Assembly: GCA_023388955.1 (NCBI GenBank)
Contig: JAEWFH010000178.1
Coordinates: forward strand, 1 to 14,711
Length of the DNA: 14,711 bases
Direction of reading: 5' to 3'
DNA from: Pseudomonadota bacterium
GTDB lineage: Bacteria; Pseudomonadota; Gammaproteobacteria; Xanthomonadales; Xanthomonadaceae
Shown: positions 13,358 through 14,711 of the stretch, piece by piece
How positions within the stretch are numbered: the first letter of the stretch is position 1
Layout: the number at the start of each line of letters is the position of its first letter
Made by a program: the position numbers and the translations under genes
Notes under the pieces: model-generated
Seen by the model: the letters and a program-made list of their open reading frames with translations, nothing else
What the model was told of the DNA's origin: nothing
Databases searched by the model: none

Positions 13358-13897
13358 ATGACCATTCTGGAAGCCATGGTTGCCAGTCAGGCAGTACAGA
13401 TCGATGTGCGACGCCCGCGCTTTTCCACCCTGTGGGAGCACTACCCGGTCGGTATGGCCGCGCCGGATGTATACCGGCTTGTTGGCGGCAATGCCTACGA
13501 GCTGTATCAGGAGGACCCGGTCGCGTATGCCAATGCATGTGCTTTGAGGTTGAGCCGGGCCTTCAATTACGGCGGCCTTGAGATCACCTCCACCGCGCGC
13601 GGATACAAGGTCAAGGGTGGCGATGGAAAACGGTATCTCCTGCGGGTCGTCGACATCATTGCGTTGGTAAAGGCCAATCTTGGAAAGCCCGACATCGAGG
13701 TCGCCCCACAGGGCGCTGATGTTTCTTCCGAGTTCCGTGGCAAGACCGGCGTCCTGATCTTCGAGGTGTCAGGCTGGGGGAACGCTACAGGGCATGCCAC
13801 CCTCTGGAATGGCTCCGACTGCGGCGACAGTTGTTATTTTGTCCACAACCCGCCGAGTGCGACGACCACGAAAGTACTTTTCTGGGAGCTGAAATGA
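13358..13897 (+). CDS. tae4: Type VI secretion amidase effector Tae4
   Basis: A 179-residue peptidoglycan amidase of the Tae4 family (PF14113), NlpC/P60-like, which cuts the D-Glu/mDAP bond in stem peptides in the periplasm of attacked bacteria. NACALRLSRAFNYGGLEI holds the catalytic Cys61; the strand with GKTGVLIFEVSGW is followed by NATGHATLWNG with the catalytic His146. Cys155 and Cys159 (DCGDSCYF) match the position of the disulfide described in Salmonella Tae4. There is no signal peptide, as expected for cargo moved by the T6SS rather than Sec. AGGAG lies 8 bases before ATG 13358. Neighbours fit exactly: a PAAR protein upstream for delivery, and the immunity gene overlapping by ATGA downstream. 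Base composition looks less GC-rich than the flanking housekeeping genes, suggesting recent acquisition. Confidence 0.93.
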   Translation: MTILEAMVASQAVQIDVRRPRFSTLWEHYPVGMAAPDVYRLVGGNAYELYQEDPVAYANACALRLSRAFNYGGLEITSTARGYKVKGGDGKRYLLRVVDIIALVKANLGKPDIEVAPQGADVSSEFRGKTGVLIFEVSGWGNATGHATLWNGSDCGDSCYFVHNPPSATTTKVLFWELK

Positions 13898-14268
13898 GCC
13901 GGTCTATCCTGCTGTTGCTCATGTCCGGACTGGCAGCCTGCAGCACGCACGCCGCGCAGGGCGATCCACGCCTGACGCTGAAGCAATGGGGTCTGGCCTA
14001 CTGCGTTGCTGAACACGTCGAAGGGCGATCCGGGCCGGGCAGCGCGGCGATGGGCGGCTACTTCCAGCTGGGCAGCCACGAGAGCGAGGAGGCCTACGCA
14101 AACGTCCGCCGGTTCTTTGATGAGTGGGTGGCCGGGCGTCCCGCGGTGCCGAAGACGCCGGGTACCGACCTGTCGCTGATGACCTGCATCAACGCCTACG
14201 AGTCGGCCGGGTACGGCCGCGTGGTGCGTGAGCAAGACCGGTTTTTGCCGCCGGCGACGCACGACTGA
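13894..14268 (+). CDS. tai4: Type VI immunity protein Tai4, lipoprotein form
   Basis: A 124-residue exported protein with MSRSILLLLMSGLAAC, a lipoprotein signal with Cys16 as the predicted lipidation site. The mature part is helical: TLKQWGLAYCVAEHVEG, then GGYFQLGSHESEEAYANVRRFFDEWVAG and SLMTCINAYESAGYGRVV, in line with the Tai4 family (PF16695), whose dimer plugs the Tae4 active site in the periplasm. Two mature Cys (LAYC and MTC) probably form the family disulfide. ATG 13894 overlaps the Tae4 stop as ATGA; an earlier in-frame start would lie inside Tae4 and would spoil the signal. Effector and immunity are therefore translationally coupled, which protects the producer and its sisters. Confidence 0.9.
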   Translation: MSRSILLLLMSGLAACSTHAAQGDPRLTLKQWGLAYCVAEHVEGRSGPGSAAMGGYFQLGSHESEEAYANVRRFFDEWVAGRPAVPKTPGTDLSLMTCINAYESAGYGRVVREQDRFLPPATHD

Positions 14269-14396
14269 CCGGGAGCACCCGGTTCCAGTTTGCCGACCAC
14301 AAGGAAAACGTCATCGACCTGCTGGCCCGCGTCACCCGCGTCGGCGTCGATGCGCAGGCGCTGGTTGAAGCCATGCGCGGGCAGACGCGACACTAA
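14232..14396 (+). pseudogene. Second copy of the restriction-enzyme C-terminal tail, without a start
   Basis: From 14289 to TAA 14394-14396 the frame reads FADHKENVIDLLARVTRV then GVDAQALVEAMRGQTRH, the same tail as in the 82-aa remnant with six residue changes. The frame is open back only to 14232, inside the Tai4 gene, and has no ATG, so nothing can be translated from here on its own. Most base differences from copy 1 change amino acids, which indicates lack of protein-level selection. The bases just upstream (RFQ before FADHK) differ from copy 1 and may be true continuation of the original restriction gene's 3' part. Confidence 0.7.
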
Positions 14397-14455
14397 CCCG
14401 ACAATTCACCCAGGAAGGGATGCATGACAAGGATGTGGGCCGTGGTGGGCAACGC
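14289..14455 (+). repeat. 167-bp direct repeat, copy 2
   Basis: This partner of 12551-12717 differs at 11 positions with no gaps. It starts 20 bases after the Tai4 stop, so one repeat unit (12551-14288, 1738 bases) contains exactly one PAAR-Tae4-Tai4 cassette. Conservation includes the PAAR ribosome binding site and its first ten codons. Confidence 0.93.
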
Positions 14456-14711
14456 GGAGCGATATCGGTCAGCGAGTACATCAACGACAGTTGGATAGAG
14501 CTGTGGGGCTGGACTACGCCCCTTTCGCCGCCAACCACCTTGGCACCAAGCCAATGCATTCCGTACGGTCATCTGCCCGCCGAGGAGGCTGGCGGAACGG
14601 CTGTACCAGCCTTGGTGCCCGGTGCGCGTTACGGCGTGGAGATCAACGCGCAGATCCCGAACCCGCGCGCCGGCGGCGACCGCATGGTGAGCCGTCGTTA
14701 CAGCCGGCACT
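14420..14711 (+). CDS. Partial ORF of unknown function, fused behind the second PAAR start; runs off the window
   Basis: Within the repeat the second PAAR start (ATG 14424, MTRMWAVVGNAER) runs only to TAG 14496-14498, a dead 24-codon fragment. A different frame is open from ATG 14420 to the window end (97 codons): MHDKDVGRGGQRG from the repeat, then ISVSEYINDSWIELWGW, CIPYGHLPAEEAGG, LVPGARYGVEINAQIPN and DRMVSRRYSRH. From about base 14456 this looks like real protein: varied composition and normal codon use. It is probably the C-terminal part of another cassette protein, for instance an immunity or accessory protein, whose 5' end was replaced by the repeat. I recognise no domain. The ATG at 14420 exists only because of a C-to-T difference from copy 1, and translation from it is unproven. 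Confidence 0.5.
   Translation, partial: MHDKDVGRGGQRGAISVSEYINDSWIELWGWTTPLSPPTTLAPSQCIPYGHLPAEEAGGTAVPALVPGARYGVEINAQIPNPRAGGDRMVSRRYSRH

Overview
The window is very GC-rich DNA with tightly packed genes. Gene content and protein style (HutU, DbpA, DUF6630, the DUF3348-DUF802-OmpA-DUF2894 cluster, PAAR/Tae4/Tai4) suggest a gammaproteobacterium of the Lysobacteraceae/Xanthomonadaceae group, such as Lysobacter or Luteimonas. This placement rests on recalled family distributions, not on a search.

Layout. (1) 1-504 is the 3' end of hutU (histidine degradation). (2) 601-2357 holds a 39-codon ORF that looks like the start of a lost peptidoglycan-active protein, then a lipoprotein and a DUF1176 protein, all on +. 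(3) On the - strand, 2424-2975 is a DUF6630 protein. 6631-3048 is a compact four-gene operon, DUF3348 > DUF802 > OmpA/MotB-like > DUF2894, with overlapping or nearly touching genes. (4) 6780-7831 (+) is a DsbA/FrnE-type oxidoreductase overlapping a SpoIIAA-like STAS protein. (5) 7851-8425 (+) is a Phd/RelE toxin-antitoxin pair with a 32-nt palindrome that contains the antitoxin start codon. (6) On -, 11561-8447 carries an M23 peptidase, a flavodoxin-family reductase and the RNA helicase dbpA. (7) 11695-12325 (+) is a second toxin-antitoxin pair with its own palindrome and a rho-independent terminator. (8) 12410-14711 (+) is a mosaic type VI secretion effector region: an 82-aa remnant resembling the two ends of a type ISP restriction-modification enzyme, a PAAR protein with an extra C-terminal domain, the amidase effector Tae4 and its immunity lipoprotein Tai4. 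A second copy of the restriction-enzyme tail plus PAAR start follows, running into an unidentified ORF that leaves the window.

Two things stand out. The four-gene operon encodes an ExbB/MotA-like four-helix membrane protein with a roughly 440-residue cytoplasmic helical tail and a MotB-like partner with an acidic residue in its single membrane helix and a peptidoglycan-binding domain. That is the architecture of ion-driven motors such as ZorAB, but with uncharacterised DUF partners. The T6SS region is bracketed by a 167-bp direct repeat (93% identical by hand count, no gaps) that spans the end of the restriction-enzyme remnant and the first codons of the PAAR gene, suggesting that PAAR-effector-immunity cassettes are added or exchanged by recombination there.

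No intergenic stretch exceeds 300 bases. No tRNA, rRNA, CRISPR array or transposase was recognised.
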